Both the position numbers and the translations under genes were made by a program. 5,815 nucleotides of DNA, from positions 1 through 5,815 of the forward strand of contig JBDSYA010000112.1 in assembly GCA_039925865.1 (NCBI GenBank), read 5' to 3'. The DNA is from JBDSYA01 sp039925865 (GTDB lineage: Bacteria; Bacteroidota; Ignavibacteria; Tepidaquicellales; Tepidaquicellaceae). The notes beneath the pieces are model-generated. The model had not been told where the DNA came from. It saw nothing but the letters and a program-made list of their open reading frames with translations, and made no database searches. Position 1 is the first letter of the stretch; each line of letters begins with the position of its first letter. Positions 4,970 to 5,815 of this stretch are shown here, one piece after another.

Positions 4970-5467
4970 TTAAAGAAAGCCAAGCTCCAGTTTAGCGACC
5001 TCTGACATCATGGTCTGGCTCCATGGCGGATCAAAAGTAAGCTGTACTTTGCAGTCATTTACCATAGGATGATCTTTTACTTTTTGTTCGATCTCTCCGG
5101 GGAGAATTCCGGCCACAGGACATGAAGGGGAAGTTAATGTCATAACTATTAGAACATCATTATTTGTAGCAACTATAATATCGTAAATCAAACCCAGTTC
5201 CCAAACATCAACAGGTATCTCAGGATCATAACATGATTTTAAAACTTTTATAACTTCCTCTTTCACTTCTTCAGGAGATTGAATACTTTTCTCTTTTGTA
5301 TTTTCAGAATTCTGTTCTTCGGACTTAATTTGTAAGTTTTCAGCAGAAATGCTTTTGTTTTCTGTTTGTGAACTTTCAGCTGTAACTATTTGAGGAATCC
5401 CGGCTTTCTCCGTTAAATCTTTTTCGACATTCATAACGGTAAAAAGTTTTTTGATTTTAGTTAACAT
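4970..5467 (-). CDS. sufT: SufT-like iron-sulfur assembly protein (DUF59/MIP18 family)
   Basis: A protein of the DUF59/MIP18 family that helps mature Fe-S proteins in the SUF pathway. Numbered from ATG 5467 (165 aa), residues 1-25 are a basic start, 32-64 a Ser/Glu/Gln/Asn-rich probably disordered linker, and 66-165 the domain. Landmarks are DPEIPVDVWELGLIYDI (81-97), TLTSPSCPVAG with conserved Cys116, DPPWS (146-150) and the typical ELGFL end. ELGLIYD and SPSCPVA distinguish it from PaaD, another DUF59 protein. I prefer ATG 5467 because AGGA lies 4 bases before it and it overlaps the sufE stop by 11 bp (ATGTTAACTAA); ATG 5491 would add eight residues with no ribosome site. It sits behind sufE and before a terminator. 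Confidence 0.88.
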   Translation of the reverse strand: MLTKIKKLFTVMNVEKDLTEKAGIPQIVTAESSQTENKSISAENLQIKSEEQNSENTKEKSIQSPEEVKEEVIKVLKSCYDPEIPVDVWELGLIYDIIVATNNDVLIVMTLTSPSCPVAGILPGEIEQKVKDHPMVNDCKVQLTFDPPWSQTMMSEVAKLELGFL

Positions 5468-5815
5468 TTTGTCCTGTATAATTTTTGGCATAATTTTTCA
5501 TATAGTTTATCATGGAGTTTAATCCGTTTGCTCTGTTGGGTGAGAGATGCTCTTTCATTCCTATCTTATCAAGAAATTCAAGCTTTGCGTTTACGATATC
5601 ATCAGGCTTTTGATCGGATAACACGCCTATGAGTAAAGCTATCAGACCTTTTGTAATAATAGCATCACTATCTGCTTTGTAGATCAGCCTGCCTTCTTGA
5701 AATTCCGGCTTTAACCAAACCTGAGACTGGCAGCCTCTTACTTTAAATTCATCGGTTTTAAATTTTTCATCTATCAAAGGAAGATTTTTACCAAGCTCAA
5801 TAATATATTCATACT
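5457..5815 (-). CDS. sufE: SufE, sulfur acceptor for cysteine desulfurase (partial)
   Basis: SufE accepts persulfide sulfur from the cysteine desulfurase SufS and passes it to the SufBCD scaffold. The 118 visible codons include the active-site motif KVRGCQSQVWL, whose Cys is residue 28 of the visible part, followed by SDAIITKGLIALLIGVLSDQ and HLSPNRANGLNSMINYMKNY, all characteristic. The frame is open to the window edge and reads YEYIIELGKNLPLIDEKF, which is the normal SufE sequence before the active site, so a TTG near 5777 is an internal codon and the true start lies outside, roughly 20-30 residues further. It overlaps sufT by 11 bp. Other suf genes may lie beyond the edge. Confidence 0.93.
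   Translation of the reverse strand, partial: YEYIIELGKNLPLIDEKFKTDEFKVRGCQSQVWLKPEFQEGRLIYKADSDAIITKGLIALLIGVLSDQKPDDIVNAKLEFLDKIGMKEHLSPNRANGLNSMINYMKNYAKNYTGQNVN

Noticed and set aside
4970..5467. DUF59 protein as PaaD
   Set aside because: It carries the ELGLIYD and SPSCPVAG motifs of SufT-type proteins, overlaps sufE, and lacks the Cys-containing tail expected of PaaD.
5775..5777. TTG as the start codon of sufE
   Set aside because: The frame stays open to the window edge and the upstream codons encode typical SufE sequence (YEYIIELGKNLPL), so the real start is outside the window.

Overview
The window is AT-rich and appears chromosomal. The promoter grammar (TTG, 20 bp, then TAnnTTTG), the frequent lack of a Shine-Dalgarno sequence and the general style of the proteins suggest the Bacteroidota/Ignavibacteria-Chlorobi group. 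This is an inference; no rRNA or other marker gene is present.

Left block (1-1552, + strand): the last 26 codons of an unrecognised gene, a nitrilase-superfamily amidohydrolase with its full Glu-Lys-Cys triad, and a short-chain dehydrogenase-like protein. The three are packed with 0 and 9 bp between them, so they are probably one transcript. The SDR-like protein keeps the nucleotide-binding glycines and the active-site Asn and Lys but lacks the catalytic Ser and Tyr.

Middle block (1553-3811, + strand): a small accessory operon between and beside gene debris. Three intact genes lie at 1830-3058: a 91-residue protein of unknown function, a GNAT acetyltransferase and a P-loop nucleotide kinase-like protein. 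Around them are broken coding stretches: a fragment with a stop and a frameshift (1629-1773), the start of a second GNAT gene shifted at an AC repeat (3048-3160), a 35-codon minus-strand 3' end (3139-3246), and a Phd/YefM-type antitoxin frameshifted at an A7 tract (3383-3626). The antitoxin is followed at once by what may be a decayed YoeB-like toxin start. It still has a near-ideal Bacteroidota promoter with an inverted repeat over its -33 element. An eight-copy TTGATAA heptamer array (3752-3807) closes the block.

Right block (3812-5815, - strand): sufE (running off the right edge), then sufT (DUF59/MIP18), overlapping it, then a strong Rho-independent terminator, then a three-domain FAD/NAD/[2Fe-2S] reductase of the PaaE type. 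sufE and sufT serve iron-sulfur cluster assembly. The reductase is itself a [2Fe-2S] protein, but the terminator suggests it is a separate unit, and no oxygenase partner is visible.

I see no previously undescribed multi-gene system here. The most informative signals are the cluster of frameshifts at simple-sequence tracts in the middle block, the preserved promoter/operator of a broken toxin-antitoxin locus, and the SDR-like protein without its catalytic Ser/Tyr.
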